The notes below the pieces were generated by a model that was not told where the DNA came from, ran no database searches, and saw only the letters and a list, made by a program, of their open reading frames with translations. This document shows, piece by piece, positions 53,697-63,175 of a stretch of DNA of 64,000 nt. The DNA lies in NCBI RefSeq assembly GCF_020539525.1, contig NZ_JACDXX010000004.1, positions 230,903 to 294,902 of the forward strand. The letters are read 5' to 3'. The position numbers and the translations under genes are program-made. Positions within the stretch are counted from its first letter, which is position 1; each line of letters starts with the position of its first letter. This stretch comes from Pseudogemmobacter faecipullorum. Its GTDB lineage: Bacteria; Pseudomonadota; Alphaproteobacteria; Rhodobacterales; Rhodobacteraceae.

Positions 53697-54653
53697 ATGC
53701 GAGTTACGGGGAACAGCAGTGGGGGGCGCGATCATGAGGCCTCGGTCATTCGGGCGCTGGAACGCGGGCAGGCGGCGCGCTCTTCGGTCGTCGCCTCCTG
53801 GGCGCGCTCGGCCCGGCATGGCCTGGCCCCCTCGCGCGCGCCGCTTGAGCGCCGGCTCTCGGGCAGCGAGGTCTCGCAGCTGCGCGAACGCCTTGAGCCG
53901 GTCAGCCGCGCCGCCCGCCCGACGCTGGAGCGACTGTTCCATGCCGTGGGCGGTTTCGGCGCGAGTGTGATCCTCGCCAGTGAAGAGGGCATTCCGTTCG
54001 AACGTCTGGTCAACAGCGCCGAGGATCGCGATTTCGCCGCCGCCGGGCTGAGTGATGGCAGCGACTGGAGCGAGGCGGCGGTCGGCACCAATGGCATCGG
54101 TACTGCCCTGGCCGAGGGGCGGGCGGTGCTTATTCACCGCGAGCAGCATTTCCTGACCGCCAATACCGCCCTGACCTGTGCCTCGGCCCCGGTCTATGAT
54201 GCGGGGGGCGAGATGATTGCGGTGCTCGATGTCTCAACCGTGCGCCGCGATATCGGCGAGGGTTTTGCCGCGCTTCTGAGCCATTCGGTACAGGAGGCGG
54301 CGCGGCGGATTGAGGCGGATCTGTTCTTCGCCTGCCACCCCCAGGCCCGGATGGTGCTGGTGCCGGGCCTCGATCGGGGGCTGGGGGCGATTCTCGCGGT
54401 CGATGCGGATGAGCTGGTGATCGGTGCCACGCGGGGCGCGCGTCTGCATCTGGGGCTGAGCGGGGATCTTGGCTCCAATCCGGTGCCGGCCGCCGATCTG
54501 CTGGGCGTTTCAAGCCACTCGCGGGTTGAGGATGGCGAGCGGGCGGTGATGGCCCGGGCGCTGGCACGCTCGGGCGGCAATGTCTCGGCTGCGGCGCGGG
54601 CACTGGGGATCAGCCGCGCCACTTTGCACCGCAAGCTCGGCCGCCAGAGCTGA
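53697..54653 (+). CDS. GAF-Fis transcriptional regulator lacking an AAA+ domain (AcoR N/C-like)
   Basis: 318 aa from ATG 53697 (GGGGAGGG upstream). N-terminal part VIRALERG...SWARSARHGLAPSRAP, GAF domain with WSEAAVGTNGIGTALAEGRAVLIHREQHF, typical of AcoR-type activators. The central sigma-54-interacting AAA+ domain (GAFTGA, Walker boxes) is missing. C-terminal Fis-type helix-turn-helix AVMARALARSGGNVSAAARALGISRATLHRKL. Located upstream of the aldehyde dehydrogenase gene on the same strand; a perfect dyad lies between them. Likely its direct regulator. Confidence 0.88.
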   Translation: MRVTGNSSGGRDHEASVIRALERGQAARSSVVASWARSARHGLAPSRAPLERRLSGSEVSQLRERLEPVSRAARPTLERLFHAVGGFGASVILASEEGIPFERLVNSAEDRDFAAAGLSDGSDWSEAAVGTNGIGTALAEGRAVLIHREQHFLTANTALTCASAPVYDAGGEMIAVLDVSTVRRDIGEGFAALLSHSVQEAARRIEADLFFACHPQARMVLVPGLDRGLGAILAVDADELVIGATRGARLHLGLSGDLGSNPVPAADLLGVSSHSRVEDGERAVMARALARSGGNVSAAARALGISRATLHRKLGRQS

Positions 54654-54721
54654 CCCCGGGGGCCTGATCCGGGGCCTGATCCGGGGGGCGGGCGGCTCCG
54701 GCCCGCTATCTTTTGCCCGGC

Positions 54722-54741
54722 CTGTCGCAGTTCTGCGACAG
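54722..54741. promoter_or_regulatory. Candidate operator upstream of the aldehyde dehydrogenase gene
   Basis: CTGTCGCAGTTCTGCGACAG: 8-bp perfect arms, 4-bp spacer, 99 nt before the ATG at 54840. Fis-type AcoR-like activators bind dyads of form TGTCGCA...TGCGACA, so the upstream GAF-Fis protein is the natural candidate. Confidence 0.6.
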
Positions 54742-54839
54742 ATCCCGCTGCCGGGCCGCCTCCAGGGGAATGACCGGCAGCCTTTTCACCGACAGGCTGT
54801 TGCCATTGCCGCCGGGGAGGGTGGCCAGTGGAGGACAGC

Positions 54840-56357
54840 ATGACCAAGCATGAAGAATTTGGCCTGAAGGCCGCGCCGTTCAAAACGCGCTATGACAATT
54901 TCATCGGTGGCCAGTGGGTCGCGCCGAAATCGGGGCGGTATATGGAGAATGTCTCGCCGGTTACCGGAACGGTGATCTGCGAGGTGCCGCGTTCGGATGC
55001 CGCCGATATCGAGCTGGCGCTGGACGCCGCTCACGCTGCACGGCGCAAATGGGGCGCGACCTCGGCGGCCGAGCGCGCGAACATCCTGAACCGGATTGCC
55101 GATCGCATTGAGCAAAATCTCGAAGCCATCGCGATTGCCGAGACCTGGGATAATGGCAAGCCGCTGCGCGAAACCATGGCCGCAGATATCCCGCTCTGCA
55201 TCGACCATTTCCGCTATTTCGCCGGGGCGATCCGGGCTCAGGAAGGCTCGATCGGCCAGATCGATGATGATACCGTCGCCTATCACTTCCATGAGCCCCT
55301 GGGCGTGGTCGGCCAGATCATTCCCTGGAACTTCCCGATCCTGATGGCGGCCTGGAAACTGGCTCCGGCGCTGGCCGCGGGCAATTGCGTGGTGCTGAAA
55401 CCGGCTGAGCAGACCCCGGCCTCGATCCTGTTCCTGCTCTCCTTCATCGAGGACCTGCTGCCGCCGGGCGTGCTGAACATCGTTAATGGCCTTGGTGCCG
55501 AAGCCGGTGCCGCGCTTGCCTCCAGCCCGCGCATCGCCAAGATCGCCTTTACCGGCTCGACCCCGGTCGGCAAATCGATCATGCGCGCTGCGGCAGATAA
55601 TCTGACCAATATCACCCTCGAACTGGGCGGCAAAAGCCCGAACATCTTCTTTGCCGATGTGATGGATGAGGATGATGATTATTTCGACAAGGCGCTGGAA
55701 GGTTTTACGCTTTTTGCGCTGAACCAGGGTGAGGTCTGCACCTGCCCCTCGCGGGCGCTGATCCAGGAATCGATCTATGACCGCTTCATGGAACGCGCCC
55801 TGAAGCGGGTTGAGGCGATTGTCGCCGGCGATCCGCGTCAGGCCAATACCATGATCGGCGCCCAGGCCTCGAAAGCGCAGTTCGACAAGATCTCGTCTTA
55901 TCTCGAGCTTGGCCCGAAAGAAGGCGCCAAAGTGCTGACCGGCGGTAAGGCCAATCACTTTGACGGTGATATTTCGAAAGGCTTCTACATCCAGCCGACC
56001 GTCTTTGAAGGCACCAATAAGATGCGGATCTTCCAGGAAGAGATCTTCGGGCCGGTGCTTTCGGTGACCACGTTCAAAACCCCGGATGAAGCCATCGAGA
56101 TCGCCAATGACACGGTCTTCGGCCTCGGGGCAGGTGTCTGGTCGCGCAATGGCAATACCGCTTACCGCGCCGGGCGTGCGATTGAGGCGGGCCGGGTCTG
56201 GACCAACTGCTACCATCTCTATCCGGCCGGCGCGGCCTTTGGCGGCTATAAGCAGTCGGGCATCGGCCGGGAAAACCACAAGATGATGCTGGCGCATTAT
56301 CAGGAAACCAAGAACCTGCTGGTCTCCTATAATCCGAAGAAACTCGGCTTCTTCTGA
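54840..56357 (+). CDS. Aldehyde dehydrogenase, ExaC/AldB type
   Basis: 505 aa. NAD(P)-dependent oxidation of aldehydes such as acetaldehyde. [10 protein letters not shown] at the N-terminus, [18 protein letters not shown] with the general base Glu, and the nucleophile region [21 protein letters not shown] with two Cys, as in ExaC/AldB. The C-terminal [15 protein letters not shown] is conserved. The ATG at 54840 follows GGAGG. Probably serves ethanol or other alcohol oxidation under control of the GAF-Fis protein. Confidence 0.94.
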   Translation: MTKHEEFGLKAAPFKTRYDNFIGGQWVAPKSGRYMENVSPVTGTVICEVPRSDAADIELALDAAHAARRKWGATSAAERANILNRIADRIEQNLEAIAIAETWDNGKPLRETMAADIPLCIDHFRYFAGAIRAQEGSIGQIDDDTVAYHFHEPLGVVGQIIPWNFPILMAAWKLAPALAAGNCVVLKPAEQTPASILFLLSFIEDLLPPGVLNIVNGLGAEAGAALASSPRIAKIAFTGSTPVGKSIMRAAADNLTNITLELGGKSPNIFFADVMDEDDDYFDKALEGFTLFALNQGEVCTCPSRALIQESIYDRFMERALKRVEAIVAGDPRQANTMIGAQASKAQFDKISSYLELGPKEGAKVLTGGKANHFDGDISKGFYIQPTVFEGTNKMRIFQEEIFGPVLSVTTFKTPDEAIEIANDTVFGLGAGVWSRNGNTAYRAGRAIEAGRVWTNCYHLYPAGAAFGGYKQSGIGRENHKMMLAHYQETKNLLVSYNPKKLGFF

Positions 56358-56412
56358 TCTGAGCTTCCCCCGGGGGGCGGCGTCCGCTCCCGGCTCCCTT
56401 CCTGCTCCCCGG

Positions 56413-56446
56413 GGCCCCTGCGCAGCATTTGCCATGCACAGGGGCC
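56413..56446. terminator. Hairpin between aldehyde dehydrogenase and amidase
   Basis: GGCCCCTG pairs with CAGGGGCC across an 18-nt loop, between two convergent genes. No T tract; weak terminator candidate. Confidence 0.4.
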
Positions 56447-56465
56447 GAGAGCCCGCGCCCGCGTG

Positions 56466-57884
56466 TCAGAGCGGGGGCGGGCTTTTCTGTGGCCAGAGCG
56501 TTGCCTGATGCCAGGCTTCGCCCATGGCCAGCAGATCGGCATCATTGCCGTGCCGCGTGGCAATCTGCATTCCCATCGGCAGACCATTGGCGCCAAAGCC
56601 CAGCGGCAGGTTCAGCGCGGGCAGACCGATCAGCGAGAAGGGCACCACCACCTCCATCCAGCGGTGATAGCTATCCATCTGCCGTCCGGCGATCTCAGTC
56701 GGGTGGCGCATTTCCACCGGGAAAGGCCAGACCTGGGCCGAGGGCAGGATGATGCCGTCAAATTCGGCCAGCATCTCATGCGCCCGCGCATACCAGAGCG
56801 AGCGCAGTCTGGAGGCGGCAAAAATCTCCTCGCCGGTGATCTTCGCGCCGCTCTCAATCTCCCAGCGGGTTTCGGGTTTCAGCTGCTGCCAGCGCGCCGG
56901 ATTGCGCATTTCCGCGCCCTTGCCGCCATAGTTCAGCCAGCTGCGCAAAGTGATCCAGGCCTGCCAGATCCGGTCGGGGGCGACCGGCAGGGTGACGGGA
57001 ACGATTTCCGCGCCAAGGGCCCCGAGCTGTTTCAGACCGGCTTCGCAAAGGTCGAGAATGCCCGGCTCCATCGCCAGATGCCCGGCCAGATCGCCCGCCC
57101 AGGCAAAGCGGCGGCCCTTCAGATCGGGGCGGGCTGCGGCGACCGCGCCCTGGTAATCCGCAGGCGTCAGGCCAAAGGGCGTGCCGGGATTGGGCCCGGC
57201 CATCACCTGCAAGAGCAGCGCCAGATCTGCGGGGCTGCGCGCCATTGGCCCCTCGGTCGCCATGGTATTGACGAAGACCTCCTCGCCGACATCGGTTGGC
57301 ACCAGCCCCCAGGAGGGGCGCAGGCCGTAAACATTGCAAAAAGCAGCCGGGTTGCGCAGGCTGCCCATCATATCCGAGCCATCGGCCAGTGGCACCATTC
57401 GCGCCGCCAGCGCCGCCGCCGCTCCGCCCGAGGATCCGCCTGCGCTGCGCCCGGGATCATAGGGGTTTCGTGTCGCACCGAAGACCGGGTTGAAAGTATG
57501 GCTGCCATGACCCCATTCGGGGCTGTTGGTCTTGCCGATGATCAGCGCTCCGGCGGCGCGCATCCGCGCCACGACGAAATCATCCGCCGCCGGGATGTGA
57601 TCCTTATACAGCGGCGAGCCGAAGGTGGTGCGCAGGCCTCTGGTCTGCAGCAGATCCTTCACCGCCAGCGGCAGGCCATGCAGCGGGCCTGAGGCCGGCT
57701 GATCATCAAGCGCGCGGGCCTCCTCCATGATCTGATCGGGTTCGCGCAGCGAGACAATGGCATTCACCTCCCCGTTCACCCGTCCGATACGGTCGAGGAA
57801 GGCAGCGGTCACTTCCGAGGGCTTAAGCTCTTTCGCGGCAATCCTGCGGCTCAGGCTCAGCGCGCTTTCAGCGGTCAGGTCCAT
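56466..57884 (-). CDS. Amidase signature family hydrolase
   Basis: 472 aa. Catalytic triad Lys in LAVKDLLQTRG, cis-Ser and nucleophile Ser in the SAGGSSGGAAAALAARMVPLADGSD segment. The middle and end (ATEGPMARSPADLALLLQVM, GLPALNLPLGFGANGLPMGMQIA) are standard. The nearby Gln-amidotransferase genes gatC/gatB are absent, so it is probably a free amidase rather than GatA. Substrate unknown. The ATG at 57884 follows GGGAG. Confidence 0.92.
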   Translation of the reverse strand: MDLTAESALSLSRRIAAKELKPSEVTAAFLDRIGRVNGEVNAIVSLREPDQIMEEARALDDQPASGPLHGLPLAVKDLLQTRGLRTTFGSPLYKDHIPAADDFVVARMRAAGALIIGKTNSPEWGHGSHTFNPVFGATRNPYDPGRSAGGSSGGAAAALAARMVPLADGSDMMGSLRNPAAFCNVYGLRPSWGLVPTDVGEEVFVNTMATEGPMARSPADLALLLQVMAGPNPGTPFGLTPADYQGAVAAARPDLKGRRFAWAGDLAGHLAMEPGILDLCEAGLKQLGALGAEIVPVTLPVAPDRIWQAWITLRSWLNYGGKGAEMRNPARWQQLKPETRWEIESGAKITGEEIFAASRLRSLWYARAHEMLAEFDGIILPSAQVWPFPVEMRHPTEIAGRQMDSYHRWMEVVVPFSLIGLPALNLPLGFGANGLPMGMQIATRHGNDADLLAMGEAWHQATLWPQKSPPPL

Positions 57885-58016
57885 AATCACTCCCGGTCTT
57901 TCTCATTTTGCCGCAATCCCTATCAGCAACCCGGTCATTGGCGGAAGAAAAAGCCGCAGTTCTGCAGGGCGGCCTTGCAGTGATCCACTCTGGAATGCGC
58001 AGGTCTTCGGGCGTAT

Positions 58017-58868
58017 ATGCGCTTTATGGAAAAAGATCTGGCTGCCGAGGGTCTGCGCTTTCTGAAAATGCATGGCGCGGGCAATGATTTCGTGGTGATC
58101 GACTCGCGGCAGCGCGGATCGGCGGTAGTAACACCTGCGCTGGCAAAGGCGCTCGGCGATCGCAATCGTGGTGTCGGCTTCGATCAGCTGGCCGAGATCC
58201 GTCCGGCTGAGGCGGCCGACTTTACTCTCGATTTCTGGAATTCTGACGGCTCCCGCGCCGGGGCCTGTGGCAATGCCACCCGCTGTGTCTCGGATTATGT
58301 GATGCGTGATCTGGGCAAAACCTCGGTCACGCTGCTGACCGCGCGTGGCCGGCTTGCGGCCGAGCGGCTGGAGGATGACCGGGTCAATGTGAATATGGGG
58401 CCGCCGCAGCTGGACTGGCAATCGGTACCGCTGGCGCGCGAAATGGATGTGCAGCATCTGCCTTTGCCGGGCGATCCGGTCGCGGTGGGCATGGGCAATC
58501 CGCATTGCGTGTTCTTTGTCGCCGATGCCGGGGCTGAGGATATTGCGGGCCGAGGTCCGGGCATCGAACATGATCCTTTGTTCCCCCAGCGCACCAATGT
58601 GGAATTTGCCAGCGTGATCGGCCCGGACCATCTGCGGATGCGGGTCTGGGAACGCGGCACCGGCATCACCCTGGCCTGCGGCTCGGGCGCCTGTGCCACG
58701 GCGGTGGCAGCGCATCTGCGCGGGCTGACCGGGCGGCAGGTCCGGCTCGAGCTTGATGGTGGCCAGCTCGATATCGACTGGCGCGAGGATGGGGTCTGGA
58801 TGGCGGGTCCGGTGGCCTATGTGTTTGAGGGCCTGCTGTCACCTGCTTTCACCGGGGCTTTGTCATGA
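58017..58868 (+). CDS. dapF: Diaminopimelate epimerase
   Basis: 283 aa. Interconverts LL- and meso-diaminopimelate for lysine and peptidoglycan synthesis. [11 protein letters not shown] at the N-terminus, catalytic Cys in [11 protein letters not shown] and Cys in [14 protein letters not shown], with GNPHCVFFV between. The start is ATG 58017 or 58026. The stop overlaps the mtaB start (ATGA). Confidence 0.96.
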   Translation: MRFMEKDLAAEGLRFLKMHGAGNDFVVIDSRQRGSAVVTPALAKALGDRNRGVGFDQLAEIRPAEAADFTLDFWNSDGSRAGACGNATRCVSDYVMRDLGKTSVTLLTARGRLAAERLEDDRVNVNMGPPQLDWQSVPLAREMDVQHLPLPGDPVAVGMGNPHCVFFVADAGAEDIAGRGPGIEHDPLFPQRTNVEFASVIGPDHLRMRVWERGTGITLACGSGACATAVAAHLRGLTGRQVRLELDGGQLDIDWREDGVWMAGPVAYVFEGLLSPAFTGALS

Positions 58869-60130
58869 GCGCGCCGCCGGTCTTTGCTACGCTGGGCTGC
58901 AGGCTCAATGCCTATGAAACCGAGGCGATGAAAGAACTTGCCGCGGCCGCCGGGGTTGAGGGCGCGGTGGTGGTCAATACCTGTGCAGTGACCGCCGAGG
59001 CGGTGCGCAAGGCCAAGCAGGAGATCCGCCGGCTGGCGCGGGAAAATCCCGGCGCCCCGGTGATCGTGACCGGCTGCGCGGCCCAGACCGAGCCTGAGAC
59101 CTTTGCTGCCATGGCCGAGGTCACGAAGGTCATCGGCAATCATGAAAAAATGCAGGCCGAGACCTGGAACAGCCTGCGCGCGCCCGATCTGATCGGCGTG
59201 ACCGAGAAGACCCAGGTCAATGACATCATGTCGGTGAAAGAGACCGCCGGTCATCTGATCGACGGTTTCGGCCGCCACCGCGCCTATGTTCAGGTGCAGA
59301 ATGGCTGCGATCACCGCTGCACCTTCTGCATTATCCCCTATGGCCGGGGCAATTCGCGCTCGGTCCCGGCGGGGGTGGTGATCGAGCAGATCAGGCGTCT
59401 GGTCGATAAGGGGTTTCTGGAGGTGGTGCTGACCGGGGTTGATCTGACCTCCTGGGGGGCTGATCTGCCGGGCGAGCCACGTCTGGGTGATCTGGTGATG
59501 CGCATCCTGCGCCTGGTGCCGGATTTGCCACGCCTGCGGATCTCGTCAATCGATTCGATTGAGGCCGATGACAATCTGATGCTGGCTATTGCCTCCGAGC
59601 CGCGTCTGATGCCGCATCTGCATCTGTCGCTGCAGGCGGGGGATAATATGATCCTCAAGCGGATGAAGCGCCGCCATCTGCGCGACGACGCGATCCGCTT
59701 TTGCGAAGAGGCGCGCAAACTGCGCCCGGATATCGTTTTTGGGGCAGATATCATTGCCGGTTTCCCGACCGAGACCGATGAGATGTTCGAAAACAGCCTG
59801 AAGCTGGTCGAGGATTGCGGTCTGACCTTCCTGCATGTCTTCCCCTTCAGCCCGCGCAAGGGCACGCCTGCTGCGCGGATGCCGCAGCTGAAAGGCCCGC
59901 TGATCCGCGAACGCGCGGCGCAGCTGCGCAGCATCGGTGATCAGGCACTGGCCCGGCATCTGGGCTCGCAGCTCGGGGCGGAACATCAGGTGCTGACCGA
60001 AGGGCCACGTCATGGCCGGACCGGGCAGTTTACCGAAGTGGTCTTCGACAGCGATCAGCCCGAGGGGCAGATTATCCGCTCCCGGATCACCGGTCAGCGC
60101 GATGGCAAGCTGACGGCTCTGCCGTTCTGA
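58865..60130 (+). CDS. mtaB: MtaB, tRNA t6A37 methylthiotransferase
   Basis: 421 aa. N-terminal UPF0004 domain with Cys in [14 protein letters not shown] and [10 protein letters not shown] (first Fe-S cluster). Radical SAM domain with [20 protein letters not shown]-terminal TRAM-like domain. Makes ms2t6A in tRNAs reading ANN codons. Translationally coupled to dapF. Confidence 0.94.
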   Translation: MSAPPVFATLGCRLNAYETEAMKELAAAAGVEGAVVVNTCAVTAEAVRKAKQEIRRLARENPGAPVIVTGCAAQTEPETFAAMAEVTKVIGNHEKMQAETWNSLRAPDLIGVTEKTQVNDIMSVKETAGHLIDGFGRHRAYVQVQNGCDHRCTFCIIPYGRGNSRSVPAGVVIEQIRRLVDKGFLEVVLTGVDLTSWGADLPGEPRLGDLVMRILRLVPDLPRLRISSIDSIEADDNLMLAIASEPRLMPHLHLSLQAGDNMILKRMKRRHLRDDAIRFCEEARKLRPDIVFGADIIAGFPTETDEMFENSLKLVEDCGLTFLHVFPFSPRKGTPAARMPQLKGPLIRERAAQLRSIGDQALARHLGSQLGAEHQVLTEGPRHGRTGQFTEVVFDSDQPEGQIIRSRITGQRDGKLTALPF

Positions 60131-60173
60131 CTGGGGCGCGCGGGCGGCACCCGGTGTGACTGCCGCCGGCGGA

Positions 60174-60246
60174 AAAGATGAAGGCGAGAGCCGCTTTTCA
60201 TCTGTCTGAAACTATCCCGGGGGTCCGGGGGGGGGCAGCGCCCCCT
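60174..60246. repeat. Intergenic repeat plus terminator hairpin, copy 3
   Basis: TTCATCTGTCTGAAACTATCCC matches the repeat half at 1121-1144, with GGGGGGC/GCCCCC hairpin immediately after, as in copy 1. It lies between mtaB and the convergent LacI-type gene. Confidence 0.65.
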
Positions 60247-60267
60247 CGCTGTGTTTCCAGACCCCGG

Positions 60268-61305
60268 TCAGGCTTTGCGGATCGTGTCTCCGGGCTGCAG
60301 TTTGGGTTCAAACTCAACCACTTCGCCCCCGACCACCCCGGTTGCGCGCTTGCCGGCGATAATCTCGGCGGCGGCGCGCCCCGTTTCCAGGCGGCAGGCA
60401 TCCATCGTTGCCAGGCGACGCGGCAGGCCATCGAGCAGCTCAACCCCGTTGAAACCTGCAAGCCCGATCTTGCCCGGGACATCCAGCCCCTGCTCAAGGC
60501 AGTAGAGCAATCCGCCTGCACCGATCATGTCGTTGGAATAATAGAGAAAATCAATATCCGGCGTGCGCTTCAGAATGGTCTCAGTCATCTCGCGGCCCTT
60601 GGCGAGGGCCGAGCCACCGGAATAGAATTCGCGGTCGACCACCGAAAGGCCAAAGCCCGCCAGGGCCTCCTCAAACCCTTCGAGCCGCTTACGGGCCCGG
60701 TGGTCATTGGTCGGCATATGCGTGCCGAGGAAGGCGATGCGGCGATAGCCTGCGGCGACGATTGCCTCGGCCATTTTGCGCCCGGCCCGGCGGTGCGAAA
60801 TGCCCACGGCGCTGTCGACCGGCTCGCCGTCGATATCCATAATCTCGACAACCGGCACCCCGGCCTGGGCCAGCATGGCGCGCGAGGCTTCGGAATGTTC
60901 CAGTCCGGCGATGATCAGACCCGAGGGGCGCCAGGACAGCATCTCATAGATGACCTGTTCCTCACGGTCGCCCTGGTAGTTTGAGACCCCGACCACCGGT
61001 TGCAACCCGGTGTCTTCCAGGGTCTCGGAAATGCCGGACAGCACCTCAGGAAACACCATATTCGACAGCGAGGGGATAATCACACCGACAAGGTTAACCC
61101 TTTGACTTGCAAGGGCTCCGGCGATCTTATTCGGAACGTAGCCAAGGCGTCTCGCGGCCTCCAGCACGCGGGTGCGGGTGGCTTCAGAAACATCGCCGCG
61201 GTTGCGCAGAACCCGGCTGACCGTCATCTCGCTGACGCCTGACACTTCCGAGACATCTCGCAGGGTCAGGGCTCTGTGGGGTTCTGTGCTGGGCGGTCTG
61301 GTCAC
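60268..61305 (-). CDS. LacI-family transcriptional regulator
   Basis: 345 aa from GTG 61305, a normal LacI length. Helix-turn-helix TLRDVSEVSGVSEMTVSRVLRNRGDVSE, hinge PNKIAGALASQRV, then a periplasmic-binding-type sensor domain (LVGVIIPSLSNMVFPEVLSG...). An upstream ATG at 61398 would place the operator-like dyads inside the gene, so 61305 is preferred. Resembles GntR-like LacI repressors of gluconate/central carbon metabolism. Operator-like dyads at 61338 and 61384 suggest autoregulation; a matching dyad precedes pyk 32 kb away. Confidence 0.9.
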   Translation of the reverse strand: MTRPPSTEPHRALTLRDVSEVSGVSEMTVSRVLRNRGDVSEATRTRVLEAARRLGYVPNKIAGALASQRVNLVGVIIPSLSNMVFPEVLSGISETLEDTGLQPVVGVSNYQGDREEQVIYEMLSWRPSGLIIAGLEHSEASRAMLAQAGVPVVEIMDIDGEPVDSAVGISHRRAGRKMAEAIVAAGYRRIAFLGTHMPTNDHRARKRLEGFEEALAGFGLSVVDREFYSGGSALAKGREMTETILKRTPDIDFLYYSNDMIGAGGLLYCLEQGLDVPGKIGLAGFNGVELLDGLPRRLATMDACRLETGRAAAEIIAGKRATGVVGGEVVEFEPKLQPGDTIRKA

Positions 61306-61337
61306 GGGGATACCTGTTGCAGGGCAGCTTTCCCGAT

Positions 61338-61351
61338 TGTTAGCGCCTAAG
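61338..61351. promoter_or_regulatory. Half-conserved LacI-type operator
   Basis: TGTTAGCGCCTAAG: the left half matches the dyad TGTTA-x-CGCTA-x-CA, the right half is shifted by one base. It lies 33 nt upstream of the LacI-type start. Confidence 0.35.
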
Positions 61352-61383
61352 GCCTCGCTTGAACAGGCTAAATGCCCGGCTTG

Positions 61384-61397
61384 TGTTATCGCTAACA
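61384..61397. promoter_or_regulatory. LacI-type operator upstream of the LacI-type gene
   Basis: TGTTATCGCTAACA is palindromic except for one central pair and has the CG centre expected for LacI-family proteins. It lies 79 nt upstream of the start at 61305. Confidence 0.6.
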
Positions 61398-61549
61398 TCG
61401 GTTAATCTGCGGCAGTCCTGCGTCCGGCAAGCTCTCAGAGGGGCGCGGTGATCGCGGGGGGAGAGCTTTGGGCCAGATTGCTCTCTCCCCGACCTTTCTC
61501 AGGCAGGTTCAGTGGACAGGCCCGCAGCTTTGCGGGGGACGGTCAGGCG

Positions 61550-61565
61550 CCCCCCCCCCCCCCCC
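61550..61565. repeat. Poly-C tract of 16 bases
   Basis: Sixteen consecutive C lie in the intergenic space just after the stop of the GntR-type gene (read on the other strand as poly-G) and after a CCGCAG/CTTTGCGG hairpin. The length may vary or reflect sequencing error. Confidence 0.8.
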
Positions 61566-61597
61566 GGCAGCACCCCGGTCCGGAAGGGGCGCTGATC

Positions 61598-62284
61598 TCA
61601 GCCGGCCAGATGGCGCAGCCCCTGGGTGACATCGGTGCGCACGGCCAGGCGTAACCCCGGCTCATCCCCGGCTTTCAGCGCGGCGAGGATCATCCGGTGA
61701 TAGGGCGGGGCCTCGCGGCGGCGCAGGCGGGCATAGAGCGCGCGCATGGTGGGACCAAGCTGCAGCCAGACCGTCTCGCACATGGCCAGCATCGCCGGGG
61801 CCTGGGCGCGCAGATAGAGAGTGCGGTGAAATTCGAGATTGGTCCGCACATAGGCCACGGCATCCTGACGCGCCACCGCATCGGCATTGGCGGCATTGAT
61901 TGCCGCCAGCCGTTCGATCAGCGCGAAATGCGCCCGTGGCAGGGCGCGCGAGGCCAGTTCCGGCTCAAGCATGGCGCGAATCGCGGCCAGCTCCTCGATT
62001 CGTTCGGGGGTAAGTTCCGGCGTGGCGACCCGGCCCGAGGAGGAAAGGCTCAGCGCCCCTTCTGCGACAAGGCGGCGCACGGCCTCCCGCGCCGGGGTCA
62101 TTGAGACGCCGAATTTCTTGCCAAGGCCGCGCAGGGTCAGCGGCTGGCCGGGGGCAAGCTCGCCATGCATCACCTGTTGGCGCAGGGTGCGGTAGAGGCG
62201 CTCATGCGCCGCGGCATTGGCATCGGGCAGGCGCAGGCTGCCGGCCGGCGGGGAGGAGGGAGCGGGGGGGAGCGGAAGCGTCAT
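61598..62284 (-). CDS. GntR-family regulator, FCD subgroup
   Basis: 228 aa. N-terminal winged helix (residues about 30-95) LYRTLRQQVMHGELAPGQPLTLRGLGKKFGVSMTPAREAVRRLVAEG. FCD ligand-binding domain with ELAAIRAMLEPELASRAL and a metal-type NLEFHRTLYLRA; three His appear consistent with metal binding. The first ~25 residues are Pro/Ala-rich and may not be real. Effector and targets unknown; no adjacent catabolic operon. Confidence 0.9.
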   Translation of the reverse strand: MTLPLPPAPSSPPAGSLRLPDANAAAHERLYRTLRQQVMHGELAPGQPLTLRGLGKKFGVSMTPAREAVRRLVAEGALSLSSSGRVATPELTPERIEELAAIRAMLEPELASRALPRAHFALIERLAAINAANADAVARQDAVAYVRTNLEFHRTLYLRAQAPAMLAMCETVWLQLGPTMRALYARLRRREAPPYHRMILAALKAGDEPGLRLAVRTDVTQGLRHLAG

Positions 62285-62316
62285 GGCGGTACCGGATCAA
62301 TGGGCCTGGCGAGGGG

Positions 62317-63009
62317 TCAGTCGCCAAAGCGGTAACGGTGCAATTGCTGGCCCTGGCGTTTCAGCCAGTCGCGTTCGGCCTGCCAGCCGGGGCGGATCTG
62401 GCTGACGACGGCCCAGAAGGCGGGCGAATGGTTCATCTGTGCCAGATGCGCCACCTCATGGGCAGCGACATATTCCAGCACCCCGATCGGGGCCATGGCG
62501 AGGCGCCAGGAATACATCAGCACGCCGTCATGGCTGCAAGATCCCCAGCGCGACCGCGTGTCGCGCAGCACCAGTTTGATATAATTGCGGCCAATCATAT
62601 CGGCATAGCGGGTTGAGGCATCGGCGAGGCGGTCACGCGCCAGGATCTTCAGCCAGGCCCCGATCCGGGTGGCAAGCCGCCCGGGGTCACCCCCGACCAG
62701 CAGATCTGTGCCCTCAACCCGGATGCCACGCAGCTGAGCGGGCGTGATCCGCAGCATCTGGCCCAGCACCGGCACCTCGGCCCCGGCCTGCAGCATCAAC
62801 GGAAGCGAATCGGGCATCCGGGCAAGAACATCGCGCAGCCATCCCTCCTGGTCCTGCAGGAAAGACAGAGCTTCCCGCTCTTTTGCCCGGGGCGGCAGGG
62901 TCAGCGTGACCTGGCCGTCCAGCCGGGACACCCGCAGGGAAAACCGTCTGGCACGGGCAGAACGGCGCAGCTGAACCTCGACAGGGGGCGGTCCGGGCAG
63001 AAGCGGCAT
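62317..63009 (-). CDS. DUF45/YgjP-type metallopeptidase
   Basis: 230 aa. SRWGSCS, then HEVAHLAQMNHSPAFW, the zinc motif HExxH-x(4)-NHSxxFW of the family. The N-terminal part is basic and beta-rich. Biological substrate unknown. Start at 63009 follows GAGGAAAAG. Divergent from the FYDLN protein gene. Confidence 0.9.
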   Translation of the reverse strand: MPLLPGPPPVEVQLRRSARARRFSLRVSRLDGQVTLTLPPRAKEREALSFLQDQEGWLRDVLARMPDSLPLMLQAGAEVPVLGQMLRITPAQLRGIRVEGTDLLVGGDPGRLATRIGAWLKILARDRLADASTRYADMIGRNYIKLVLRDTRSRWGSCSHDGVLMYSWRLAMAPIGVLEYVAAHEVAHLAQMNHSPAFWAVVSQIRPGWQAERDWLKRQGQQLHRYRFGD

Positions 63010-63175
63010 CTTTTCCTCATTGCCAGGGCATTCATGCCGCCGCGCGCTCTTGAATTCAGCGCAGACGGGCGGCATTTCGGAGCTTATCTAAAAGGCTTTG
63101 ACAGCCGCTCCTGCCTATGGCAAGGGGCGACGTTCCGACAAGCCCGTCATCATATCGAAAGTGAAGGGATTACCC

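Noticed and set aside
54742..54839. Sigma-54 promoter before the aldehyde dehydrogenase gene
   Set aside because: No TGGCAC-N5-TTGC match was found, and the neighbouring regulator lacks the sigma-54-activating domain.
56466..57884. GatA subunit of the Glu/Asp-tRNA amidotransferase
   Set aside because: gatB and gatC are absent nearby, and the protein lacks obvious GatA-specific context; general amidase is the safer call.
61306..61398. ATG at 61398 as start of the LacI-type gene
   Set aside because: It would add 31 residues before the helix-turn-helix and include both operator-like dyads in the coding sequence; GTG 61305 gives the usual family length.
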